The notes under the pieces were generated by a model that did not search any database, was not told the origin of the DNA, and saw only the letters and a program-made list of their open reading frames with translations. From positions 624,589,740 through 624,653,739 of the forward strand of contig NC_081415.1 of the NCBI RefSeq assembly GCF_030272615.1: a stretch of DNA of 64,000 nt. Direction: 5' to 3'. The translations under genes and the position numbers were made by a program. Positions 1 through 10,974 of the stretch are shown here, in pieces. How positions within the stretch are numbered: the first letter of the stretch is position 1; each line of letters begins with the position of its first letter. Source of the stretch: Cryptomeria japonica. Taxonomy: Eukaryota > Streptophyta > Pinopsida > Cupressales > Cupressaceae.

Positions 1-1406
1 TGTACAACTGGTAAAGTAATCAAGGTACTAGTAATCAAACACACAAAGAATACATCTCACAATACCAAATATATGAGGAAAACCCAATGTGGGAAAAACC
101 TCAGTGAGAAATGCTACTAGTGTCTACTACTCCAATGTAGCCTCATGATGAAACAACAATTACAATGTTTAGGACACCAACCCAAGGATCACCAATCGCT
201 ACACTGATCTCCAACTCAATGATACATAATGAAATAACCACTTATTACAATGAAAGTACCTTATTACAAATGATTTTTGTAACACCTATTCAATTTATCT
301 CTATCGGTTACAACTCTTCTTTGTTTCATTGGTTCTCACTACTGGTTATCAATCCACTCTCTTTGATCCCTTACTGGTCAATCTCTGGCTTTGCTAACTT
401 TCTCTGATACTCACCCTGCATGGTATCACTCCCAAATGCCTTCCTATTGGTTCACCTCAACTCTTTCATCTACCAGTTAAACCTCTGCTAAACCCCCTTA
501 CCGGTTACATCTCTTACTACCGATTCTCCTTCAAATACTTAGTTGCAATACTCTTCTCAAAATTATCTACATGTTATTTTCTCAAGAACACTCTCTTCTA
601 GCAACTACCATTGGGTTTTTTATCCTTGATCTGCATATTTATTTGTCTTCTTTATCTCCAAAACATAGATTCAAACTTTGGTGCACTTAGGGTTTTCTCC
701 ACCGACCTAATCTGTATCAGGTCATATTGAATCTCATCTCCAAGATTGATAGCCTACAACAATGACACACTGCACACCAAATCCTTCCTTCAAATGCATA
801 TTTTCTATATTTGATAAACATGAACCTTCTTTCTATCAATCACCATTAATGTTGTAGAAGTTTACTTCTCTATGTTAACAAGGAGATCAGATATCATGCA
901 TCTATTAGCACACTAGCGTTGTCCATCAATCTTCATCGAGCCACAAAATTCTACAACTCACTCATGATTTCAACAGTCTTCATTTAATGTCGACTGACTC
1001 TTCAACTACCTTGTTAAAGCACACTTCATCGACTGTTGTACGTTAGAAACTTCATTTCTATGTGGTATCCTTTGTTGGCATCTAGCTCAGCTAAGTCCAC
1101 TATGTCGGTTCAAGCTTGGTCACCAACCAAAAATATCCTACTGTTATCTGCCTTATGCTACTAGTCTTCTACTTGTTCATACATACTCACCGCTGGACCT
1201 GTTTACCAGTTGGCACTGCACCTTCCTACATACCGGTTGACATAACCAGTTTATCTCTTTTATTTCTTATGTTTTCTTACCGGTGAACGTCCATAGTGGT
1301 AATATCTCCTACTTGCATCCTTCATACATCTTGCATACCGGTAACTATCTGTACTAGTGACATGCTATAGTTACTGGTTGACATCAATGACAACACAATG
1401 CCAACA
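1..1406 (-). repeat. Copia LTR, reverse strand, left end outside window
   Basis: On the reverse strand this begins with a TGTTGGCATTGTG start at 1406 that resembles the LTR start of the copia element at 5495 (TGTTGGCATTATG, followed in both by a TTGTCATTGATGTCAA-like stretch). It shares the many ACCGGT-type motifs of that family and a 'gtgggaaaaacc' block like the reverse-strand copia LTR at 57.5 kb. LINE sequence follows directly at 1407 with no polypurine tract, so this is a solo LTR or an LTR edge inserted into the LINE. The other end and the target duplication are outside the window. No gene is seen in it. Confidence 0.6.
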
Positions 1407-1908
1407 TCTACATGGACAAATTATTCTCTATCATTAGGTAGTAGGATTTTAATGATTAAAAGTCTTGGAAACAATTCCCAATTACATCATGTCATTTTCT
1501 CCTATTCCTAGAGGTATTTTCTCTACTATAGAGTCAAAGCTTAAAAAATTTCTTCGGAAATGAAATAAGCAGACGAAAGAGAAGGGACACTTCTTACCAT
1601 GGGATAATATGTGTAATCCTAAATAAATTCAGGGTGCAAGAATTCATAATATTAAGTTTATAAATATTACACTTGAGTAAAGACTTGTTTGGAATATATT
1701 CTTTAAAAATAAATCTAAATGGGATACAATCATTACAGCTAGATACCTCGACTCAAATGACCTAGAAAGAATTTTCATAACTTTGGATCTTCCATTTGGA
1801 TCATAGAGATGAAATTTTATGGTTAAGTGTAGGAGGTCTTTCTTCCTTATCTATCATGGATAATTAATGATGAGAAAAAAAATATTTCTAGGAGGACTCT
1901 AGGAATGG

Positions 1909-3867
1909 ATTCCTCTTCTAGATATGATATAAAACATGTTATATTTAAAAGCCTTACTAAAACATCAATGAGGTACAAAAATATCAAATTACTTTTGCAT
2001 TGTATATCAAAATGGTATTCCTTTAGTGTAGTGGAAGGATGTTTCAATGGTGGTAGCTTCAAATAGTAAAAAATTAAAATTAAAATTGGAGCTAAAATAG
2101 AGAGTTATTCATTTTAAAGAGAATCAAGATAGACTGATCTAGAAAATATCTCAAATTGGAATGTATATAGTGAAGCAAGGTTAGAAAATTCTAAATAATC
2201 AAGCTTCCATGAATCCTAAAAATAGGTGTATTTCCTCCTCTAGATATGATATAAAAACATATTAGATTTAAAAGCCTTACTGAAACATCAATGAGGTACA
2301 AAAATCTCAAATTACTATTGCATTGTATATCAAAATGGTATTCCTTTAGTGTAGTGGAAGGATGTTTCAATGGTGGTAGCATCTGTACATTAGGAAATAG
2401 GAAATCATCACAAAACAAGATAAACGTAATAGCTCAAATACAAATGCATCCATTGCAATGAATCTATCCTAAGACACACTCAATAGAGACATGAAACAAA
2501 AGCATTCAAAAGCAAAGATTATGCAAACCATAGGCAAGATTTGAATACTCCTTCCATGCGGCTCCATTGTTCTTCTTTCCTCTCCAAATAGTTCTTGTTG
2601 TGGATCTCACCTACAAGTGCACATACATGATTGAAAGCAAGTAGGTAAGAAAATTGCTCAAAAGTACTCGAAGCGTGATTGATTAGAAATTCGATAATCT
2701 GATTAGGGGTTAAGAATCAAGGGATTTGAGTGAAGAAAATCATCCAATTTATAGATAAATTGGAGAAATGATCAAATTAGCATGATAATAATTCGAATGG
2801 AAATTCAAATCAAGAATAGCAAAATTATGACATGTTATGACAAATTTCTATGCAAGGATTTATGACAATTTATGACAAATTGCTATGCAAGAATTGATTG
2901 ATTGATGATTTATGACAAAATTATGACAAATTGCTATGCAAGAATTGATTGATTGTCAATTATGACAAATTTACATGTCATTCCCATGAATGTAGGAGAG
3001 AAATAGGAGGAAATGAAATTAGGAATTAAGAAATTAGAAAAATAGGAAAAAGAGGAATGAGGAAATTAAGAATTAGGAAAATCATGAAAATTAGGAAATT
3101 AGTGAATTAATCAATAATTTTTCATTTATTAATTAATTCATTCACAAAGAGGAATAATTAGCCAATTAAATGAACATTTAATTGTGATGAGAAGACTTAG
3201 GATAAATAAATAATTTATTAATCCTAAATAGGGAAATGACAAACCAGGTTAAATGATTAAATCACGAAACCCTAGAAGATGAATTAGGTCTTGATGAAAG
3301 ATAATTGATTCGATCATGATTTGATTTTGGATTGATAAATGACCAATGTGATAAATGATTTGATTGAGATTGGTTGACAAAAATCAATGACAAATTGACC
3401 AAATTGACATGATTGAAAAGGACAAGGATCGATGACGAATCAATCGCAATATGACAAGATTGACAAGGACAAAGATCGACCCAAAATCACGATTGAAGAT
3501 TGTTGTCGACAAGACCAAATTTGAGAGCGAGATGAATGAAGAATGTAGAAGAATGACTCGATGTTCGCAAATGATAAAAACCAAGTACGAATCATAGGAG
3601 AAATGTTAATGCGACGCAAAAACCTAAAATGAGGCAATGCACAAATGTTAAAGTATGACTCCACAAGCGTTGACCATTTTTAGGTGTCTACAGCATCAAA
3701 TAGTAAAAAATTAAGATTACAATTGGAGCTAAAATAGAGAGTTATTCATTTTAAAGAGAATCAAGATAGACAAATCTAGAAAACATCTCAAATTGGAATG
3801 TATATAGTGAAGCAAAGTTATGAAATACTAAATAATCAAGCTTCCATGAATCCTAAAAATAGGTGTT
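1909..3867 (+). repeat. Tandem duplication (~322 bp unit) in the LINE, second copy split by a solo LTR
   Basis: Unit 1 (about 1909-2231) recurs as unit 2 (about 2232-2383 continuing at 3693-3867). The shared stretch runs from 'ctagatatgatata', through 'agtgtagtggaaggatg', to 'catgaatcctaaaaatagg'. The copies differ at scattered sites, so the duplication is not recent. The 1309-bp LTR insertion landed only in unit 2, after the duplication. Confidence 0.8.
2384..3692 (-). mobile_element. Solo LTR (1309 bp), probable Ty3/gypsy, TSD GCATC
   Basis: The element starts TGTACATTAGG and ends GTGTCTACA, so it has TG...CA ends. It is flanked by GCATC at 2379-2383 and 3693-3697. The undisturbed first copy of the duplicated LINE (near 2047-2060) shows the empty site, with one base difference. 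On the reverse strand it begins TGTAGACACCTAAAAATGG, a start that resembles the solo LTR at 28,689. There is no internal domain and no second LTR, so it is best read as a solo LTR left by LTR-LTR recombination. The sequence is AT-rich, with repeated 'atgacaaattgctatgcaag' blocks near 2820-2950. Confidence 0.85.
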
Positions 3868-4377
3868 TTCCCTTTTATTGGCTTGGTGTAGGTCTCCCAA
3901 AGGAAAGAGCCTTGACTTGGCTAGCCCTTAAAGGGAAAATTATTACAAGTGAGAGACATTCGTTTTTGAGTATTTATCAACTTTTTGATTGTGTTCTATA
4001 TGATAGGGAGGTGGAAACTATGGATCACTTGTTTCTTAATTGTGAATTTATATATGAATTTTTATCTTGGCTTCATAGTAAAATGGATTGGCATGATTCT
4101 TTTCATTCCAAGCAAGAAATAGTTTTTGAGTTTTGGCCCAAGCTTTATAAAGAATATTTCTTTGCAGTCTAATGGAAGGCATCACTCACCATTGTTATGT
4201 GGAATATCTTGTGGGAATATGAATAAGAGAATATTCAGGGATGAAAGAAACACAATAGGAGTTGTGCTTCACAAAAGAGAAAATTCTATATTAGAGGTGG
4301 TGTGGGCTTATACTATCAAACATAAAATAATGAATTCTTTTTTAACTTCTTGGGATGATACTTTTCTCAGGGCATAG
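3798..4377 (+). pseudogene. LINE zinc-binding RT domain (zf-RVT) remnant
   Basis: An open stretch of 124 residues has the zf-RVT pattern: a W-x-G-V/L-G-L-P-K-E-R core, 'LTWLALKGKI', and a 'D...E..DHLFLNCEF' segment that matches the Cys/His end of the domain. Several of the expected cysteines appear lost or changed. A frameshift near 4130-4180 leads into a segment that reads 'WNILWE...KRIFRDE', the usual link between zf-RVT and RNase H in plant LINEs. The zinc-binding domain lies after the RT domain in such ORF2 proteins. This is a decayed coding piece, not a host gene. Confidence 0.65.
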
Positions 4378-4479
4378 GTTGGGATTAGGATTCCATTTAA
4401 GGGTAGTATTCATATGAATTCAAATAGGAAGAGGAGTAGGAAATACATTAAATTTGAACCTCTAGATATATATCATTAT

Positions 4480-4960
4480 AACTTAACTTTGATGGTGTAG
4501 TAAAATAAAATTTTGGAATTTCTAGACTTTGTTGTGTTTTGAGAGATTATAAGGGCTTAGTATTGGTGGTTGGGGAAACAAAAATTTCAAATGGGACCAA
4601 CAATGTGGTGAAATCTAAAGTATTAGAATTTGGGATTTGTATGGCATGTAAGTTGGGTGTCAAAAAAATGATTATTTAGGGGTATTAAAAGAATATTATA
4701 TATGCTCTAAAAAACATAAAGATTTTAAATTAGGGAATCATGTACATCCTTTAGGAGGCTTAGACGATCTTGGAGCAATTTGAGGATTATAGTATAACTC
4801 ATTGCTACAAAGAGGCAAATAGATTGACATAAGTGTTGGCTAATAAAGGCTATCAATTGAGAGAGGGGGAGATATCATTTAGCAATTCAAATGTCATAGT
4901 GGCTGATGAGTTGGCTTTAATTGCATGTCATGATTCTCCTCCCTAATTATTTCCTAATGA
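4480..4960 (+). pseudogene. LINE RNase H-like domain remnant
   Basis: With frameshifts, the translation gives an 'N-F-D-G-x-x-K' start, an 'L-R-D-x-K-G' turn and a segment rich in 'E-x-x-A/G' helices, as in the RVT_3 RNase H domain that ends many plant LINE ORF2 proteins. The better-preserved homologue in this window is at 34,340-34,700. The catalytic residues cannot be placed with confidence because the frames are broken. Confidence 0.45.
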
Positions 4961-4999
4961 ATTTATGTTTTTAAAGATATAACTACAAGCATGTGGCAA

Positions 5000-5494
5000 T
5001 GGTAGGTGTTGCTTGCTGAGCATAAGGAATCATGTAAATATACCTAATATTGGTTATGTTAATTTTGGGGCATTAAATTTACTGTCAAATCACTTGCCAT
5101 GTGGATTTTTATTGCTAATTACATTTGTAACTTGCTTGATGTAAACACACCGAGACTCATATAGATCATCTTGAATTTATATGATTGAGATGAGGTGATC
5201 TTTCGTGCATTAAATGATTCCCAAATTGCATTTCATATCCTTGATGTGTACATGTGTCATTGTTTTCTCCTTTGTTCTCATTTGTCGATACTTGTGCCAG
5301 TGCTTGTGCAAGTGGGTAGTGGTTTGGGTATTTATAGGGGTAGGGATATGTTATCCATTGCACAATTGGGTTGATTTTTTGAGGTTTGAAGGTTCCATGT
5401 GTGTGACAATGGTGTATAAGCTATTTAATTGTAAGATTTCAGTTTGCTTTGATGGTTGGGAAATTTCCCACTTTTTTCTCTTACATTATGGAAC
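5000..5494. other. Unassigned sequence left of copia element 1
   Basis: AT-rich sequence, with a 98-codon open stretch at 5214-5510 that runs into the LTR and shows no recognisable domain. It is the left half of the copia target site and continues after the element at 16,812. It may belong to the unrecognised repeat at 16.9-17.9 kb, but the other copy of that repeat (61.6 kb) does not extend far enough to test this. Confidence 0.4.
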
Positions 5495-6432
5495 TGTTGG
5501 CATTATGTGAACCGGTATGAAGACATAATGGTATTGTATGTTGTCAAATTGATGTCAATATGTGACATGTGAGAAGAGAGAACCGACATATATATATATG
5601 AACCGGTATATATGCCAAAGTGAAGCGGTATATTTGTTCAAGATGAACCGGCATGTCAAGATGAACCAGAATGCAGTTATGGGAACCAACACATGGAAGC
5701 ATTGTATGACTACCGGTTGGTAGGTAGTTTCTGTCATGCCCAAAATTTAGGGCAAAAACGGAACAAATTTTTTTTTAAAAAAATACTGATTTAATTAACA
5801 AGCACACTCTTGCGACAAGCGTTAACGAAAATTTCATTAATAAATTCGAGCTCATTCTGGTACGAACGAAGCATCGACAATCTGTTATAATTTAATTGCG
5901 GAAAAACCTACTGGTTTAAATTCTATCTCCAAAAGATATTTAATTAATAGTTTTATTAAATTATTCATACTAAAAGTATTAGGAGAGATATTTTAATTTA
6001 TCCTCCAATATGACTTTATAGTCTTTTTAATTCTTTTATATTTCTCTTTATAATTTAACCAAAGTTAAAATCGGGATTAATTAAATATATACATATATAC
6101 ATAATTGATTATGCATATATTTATATATTTAAAATTTAATTACTTATACAAAAATGCTCAAATTCATACATTTACATACATATATATAATTTCCATATGT
6201 ATTTATGGAAACATATATATATGTATATTTACTAAACTGGTAATTATTTTAATAATTATTTTAATTAACTGCCCTAACCTCCACTCGGTTAGGGTTTTAA
6301 ACCCTATAAATTATTATATTTCTCTTTTAACTATTAAACATCTTAGCTGGGCCGAAGCCCTTGGCGGCCATGAATCCATCTATTTTTTTAGCAGGTCGCG
6401 GGGGTTTTTTAGCATGCTGGGCCGCGCGCGCG

Positions 6433-6633
6433 CCACTGTGTGAGCGCACAGTGGGCGCTGCGGCACCACTGTGTGCCCACACAGTGGGCGCCGCTGGCGG
6501 CACCACTGTGTGGCCACACAGTGGCGGCCGTGGCCGTCCACTGTGTGCCCACACAGTGGGAGCCGCAAGCGGCTCCACTGTGTGTGCACACAGTGGGCGC
6601 CGCGCGGTCGTCCACTGTGCGTACACACAGTGG
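6433..6633. repeat. Array of six 22-bp palindromes, GC-rich
   Basis: Six near-perfect dyads, each CCACTGTGTG + 2 nt + CACACAGTGG or a close variant, start at 6433, 6466, 6503, 6538, 6575 and 6612. The spacers are 11-15 nt, GC-rich, and partly self-complementary. Spacing is 33-37 bp. The island lies in strongly AT-rich DNA. The overlapping open frames on both strands are by-products of the repeats. Confidence 0.9.
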
Positions 6634-6720
6634 AGCCCGCGGGGTTCCCATCTTATTACTTTTTTTTAAATTTTTTTTTTTAAAATTACAATAACAATTA
6701 ATAATATATGTATATATATA

Positions 6721-6760
<40 letters not shown>

Positions 6761-6949
6761 TATATACATATTTATATATAAGTATATATATATATGTGGT
6801 ATATTCATAAATTAAAAAGCATAGATAAAAGATAAATTTAAATTCTAAATAAAATCTATATATATTTTAAAAGAGAATTATTACATGCAAAATTTCTAAG
6901 CTAATATAATAAAGGAAAAGATTACCTTAAGTTAAATCAAGAATTTAAT

Positions 6950-6952
<3 letters not shown>

Positions 6953-7035
<83 letters not shown>
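6953..7035. repeat. (AT)n microsatellite
   Basis: About 80 bp of uninterrupted alternating AT inside the 3.8-kb insertion. A shorter, impure AT run lies at about 6707-6800. Confidence 0.95.
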
Positions 7036-7039
<4 letters not shown>

Positions 7040-10000
7040 TAATTTAAATGCATCTATAAGACAAGCTTCTAAATCAATGTTTAACAAACACAAATACAAT
7101 TTAAAGTATTTCACAAGGATACATTATACGTTTCTCTTTTTTTTTGTAATAAGAAATCCATTAACATGCTTTATTTTTTTTTTTTCTAAATAGATTATTC
7201 ACATAAAACAACTTCTCTTTCCATCTAAAATACTTATAAAGCTTTCAGCTTAAATAAACTTCTATTTCGACTTAATTAAAATATAGGTAAAAAATCTAAA
7301 TGAAATCAGACTTTTTATTTCTTTCATAAAACAAGAAGCTTTGCAAGCATTACTAATTTGCTTTTCTTTTTCAATTATTCAAGGAGTAAAATCAAGCCTT
7401 TTCTCTTTCTTTAAAACATCTCTATTATATACTACCAAATTTACAGCAATGTTTTCTCTGAACAGTCACAACAATAAGACTTCAAATCTATTAATTACAA
7501 AAATTACAACTTGCTTCTCTTTTTTTTGAATGAGGCATTTATTCACAACAACTTTAAAACAACATCTGCAACTGAATTCCAATATCTTCAAAATTCCATC
7601 TTCTGAATATCTTTCATGAATTTCTATCCTCTTTCCTCTGGATTTCCTGCATAATAGAAAACACAAAACTGACCACGGAGTGCTCACCTCCCAGCCTAGG
7701 CTAACTGGTAGCCACCCCCGAGCTCGGAGAACCAATTCCTAGACGGGTACAAACAGGCAAACACAAGGAAACACAAAGCATACAAATATTTCAGGCACAT
7801 TCCCAACCTGGCTTTCACAGCACCACACTCTGGTGGTGAACATTTTCAAAGGGTGGTAGTGGACCAAATACCCTGAGGAGAATCTGCAAGTATGTAATAA
7901 CAAGAAGCCACCTCATGGCACAAATAACATAACAAAATCTCAACCCCATAATTCCTTATGCCCCCCAAAGGCATTCTAGCCTTATAACCCTCCTTATGAC
8001 CCCCATTGCACAAACAGGCCATGCAGCAAGGGTCACACAAAGATCCCTTGTGATCGCTCTCTAAAGAGAGTCTCTCACTTGAGGGCTGTCACTGCTACCA
8101 CCCTCAAGATCCTCTTCTCTCCCAAGAGAAAGAGAGATCTTGAGAAAACTACCAAAACACATTCATTCAAAAATCAAACCAAAAGTTTTTCAAACATCCA
8201 TTTTCAAGAATACAGATTTCCTTCTTCAACAACTTTCAGAAATAAACAAAACTAGACATTAAAAGTAAAAATGAAACCAACCTTAATCTGCCCAAAGGTT
8301 ATACTGATATCTGAAGAAGAGCTGCCCAATCCACAATTCTTTATTTTCCTTAATCAATTTCTTTATCCCATAACATTATTTTCCAAATTTTCTTCTGTCT
8401 CCAAAAATGGAGAGTGGGTGATTAACCAGCTATTCCCAAAAATCTTCCTTAAGAAGCTCACTCTCTGAGTTCTCACAGGATTCTAAAAAAAATCAAAAAA
8501 AAGAAGAAAGAAAGCAAAAATGCAAAAAGACTTTCCTTCCAAGAGGGAAAATCTGGATTTGATTTCACTTCAATATTCAATTTTCGCTCAACTCAAAAAA
8601 ACCAATTTTAAAAGCATTAAAAAGATCATAATAAAGTAGAAACTTGCCTAAAATTACCCCTAACCCCTAGGTATACCTTATGGGCTTTAGGAAACCCTAA
8701 AAAACTACCCCTAGGTGTTCATTTAACCCATTTTAAACCCCTCTGAAGTTTATTTTCGGGTCAAACATAAGTTGACCACACCAAATATTATATTCTCAAA
8801 ATATCTTTTTGACAACACATTATTTTATTTAAAATTAATAATAATTAACACTTTCCCATCAAGAGACAAGATAAAATATTAAAATTTAAATCCTCACATG
8901 TGTCAAGTGACACTAATAAAATACTTTTACAAAAATAAACATGAAATTGTCTCTTGAGGTTTTTACACAATAAATTTAAATAACACAAAACACACATGCA
9001 GCATATACTGATACGAATAAAATACAATACAAACGGGGTGTTGTCTCTCCAAATAGACAAACCCTGGCTTTACGAACATACATAAGTCTAGGTTTGATTC
9101 TCCGTAATTTTCCATGGTCACATGGTAAATTTCCTGCGCATCTCAATGTACACATTAGTACTCCCAAATATTCATATAAAATATAATTCAATAATATAAC
9201 AATGCACATCATTACTTGCATACAATTTTCATCTGCACAGATTGAATACATCTTTTGTCAAGCAAATTCACATAAGCAATTTTCATCCCAATTCACATAA
9301 ACTAAACATACATCATAGTTCTATATTCAAAGTAAAGTCCTGCAAATTCATTAACGACATCTATCATTGCAATATCATTCTATCTAATAATCATGTAGTG
9401 TTCTATCTCATAAAGCATGTAAGTAAAACATCAATTCATAGCAATGTTATCCAATATCCTGAAGTCATAAAAGTTCTAAATCTCAAAATGCATCAAAACA
9501 AAGTATCCATAGTAGTCTAAAATATAAAATCCACTGAATGTCAAACTGAGTCGAGGTGAGGCCTCACAGTTTCTACTTCAGGATTTCCGGTTGGAGTACC
9601 TGATGCCTGTGTAACACAATTGGTGATCTTTGTGTGATGAGTTAGCAGTATAACAGAGAACAGATCATGTTGCCACATAAGCCCTATGCATGTGAAGGAT
9701 CTTGCATGAAGAAGACTATCCCTATCTACCTTGGAAATGTGCAAAGTTTGTCAAACGGTGATAACGCATGATGGGTTATCAGCCGCCATGAAATTAGTGG
9801 ATGATGGACGATCGAGAATGTCTTGAGATCGATTCAAGAGTGTTGCATTTAATGCAGTATGATTCAACGGTTAGGATTGAACCGTTTGAATTGCTTAACC
9901 TAATAGGTTTAGGGTTTAGGGTTTTTGCTACCGACCTATCTGTTTCCTATAAGGTTGATGTTGTGTCTCTTTCTAAGGTTGTTGGCAAAATTTGTATGTA

Positions 10001-10907
10001 TGTATCCAAGGAAATTGATACATAATTCTTGCCAGACCAAAGGAGAGAAGAGATACCTGCAAAGTGAATGTGCAGAAGGTGGAGATGAGCCAAAATGGAT
10101 CTGCATTAGCATTTAGTTCTATTACCAGATCATTGTAATTCCTATTGATCTTTAACCACTTCAACAGTTGTGAAATCCCTTAATAGGGTAGCCTTAACTG
10201 ACTTGATAAAAATCCCTTAACAGGGTAACTTGAAGTTATTGAGTTCTAGGAAGCTATAAAGCTCTGGAGATCCTTTAGCTATTGAGTTCTTGAAATCCTG
10301 TAACAAGGTAACCCTAACCGGGTTTAACACTTAATTGGGTATTATAGCCATCCCTTAACCAGGTGATCCCTAACAAGATCGGTTCTTAGTAGAACCTATT
10401 GTAATGTCTTTAACCGGACAAGGCTCCTAACAGAGCAGACTTCTAAAGAGTTCAAAAAGCAGCTTGTGGGTATTCATCCCCACCGTGGTTTTTTCTAGTT
10501 GGGTTTCCACATGAAAAATATGTGTGTCATGTGTGATGCTTTTATCTTGTGATGTTTTGTTATTACCTATTGAGCATATAATGGTTATGTGTTTTATGCT
10601 TGTCTATAAAACATATTGAACTAACTACTATTAAGATCTGATGATAGTTTACCTGTTTATGCATGAGGGTGTAATGGTACTATAGTATTGAGCTAAGAGG
10701 AAAGCTTAGTGAGTAACTAGTTTATGATTGTTTTAGTTGTTCTGGGTCCTACCGGTTGCACTCTGTTTTAACCAGAGTCACTACTTGCCAGTCACTTGGA
10801 GTATTTGCTGACAAACCAGTTTTGGATAGTATTTTGCCAGTAGTGATTCACCCCCCCCACCTCTCAGTACCGGTTTGGTACTATTCATTCATCATTGAGT
10901 TATCAAT

Positions 10908-10919
10908 TGGTATCAGAGC
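10908..10919 (+). other. Primer binding site, copia 1
   Basis: TGGTATCAGAGC, complementary to the 3' end of initiator tRNA-Met, two bases after the left LTR. This is the standard minus-strand priming site of plant copia elements. Confidence 0.95.
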
Positions 10920-10974
10920 ACTCTAGGTCCTCTATGTTGTAAGCTTAACCACTTGAGGTAAAGATCCCAGTCAA

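Larger units (their letters stand above)
1407..5000 (+). mobile_element. LINE, 3' half, degenerate (RT C-terminus, zf-RVT, RNase H)
   Basis: 1407-1860 aligns with the post-palm RT region of the LINE at 31.5 kb (shared 'ggaaacaattccca' and 'tacatcatgtc' blocks). Translation continues with broken frames through the region before the zinc-binding domain, then a zf-RVT domain near 3800-4170, then a weak RNase H-like segment near 4480-4960. Only the 3' half is present. It is interrupted by an internal tandem duplication and by a solo LTR at 2384-3692. The 3' end is not defined: I see no clear poly(A) tail or target duplication. Frames are broken by many stops, so it is inactive. Non-LTR elements of this type copy themselves by target-primed reverse transcription. 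Confidence 0.7.
5732..9568. mobile_element. 3837-bp LTR-type insertion (probable solo LTR), TSD GTTTC
   Basis: Starts TGTCATGCCC and ends GCCTCACA, with TG...CA termini and a 5-bp duplication GTTTC at 5727-5731 and 9569-9573. The intact right LTR near 15,480 shows the empty site. There is no gag or pol and no internal repeat of its own ends, so a very long solo LTR is the simplest reading; a coding-free (LARD-like) derivative is the alternative. It is AT-rich apart from the GC-rich palindrome array at 6433-6633, and carries a long (AT)n run. The 60-100-codon open stretches inside it are not credible genes. Confidence 0.8.
5495..10905 (+). repeat. Copia 1 left LTR, interrupted by a 3.8-kb insertion
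   Basis: The LTR consists of 5495-5731 and 9569-10905 (about 1.57 kb). It begins TGTTGGCATTATG and ends GAGTTATCA. The right LTR reads straight through the point where this copy is split. It contains a 5' block of repeated GAACCGG-type motifs and, at 10165-10440, an array of imperfect 'CCCTTAAC..GGGT' dyads. The 3' part holds 'gtattcatccccaccgtgg', a block also present in other copia LTRs here. Confidence 0.9.

Noticed and set aside
5214-5510. 98-codon open frame left of copia 1
   Set aside because: It runs into the LTR, has no recognised domain, and no second copy supports it.
6433-6633. CRISPR-like repeat-spacer layout
   Set aside because: The spacers are short (11-15 nt), GC-rich and related to one another, the repeats are full palindromes, and the setting is a plant retroelement LTR.
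6327-6694. Overlapping open frames on both strands in the palindrome array
   Set aside because: They are forced by the GC-rich repeats; no frame has a domain and all translate the same repeat in different phases.
6932-7114. 60-codon open frame over the AT microsatellite
   Set aside because: It encodes an Ile-Tyr run produced by (AT)n.
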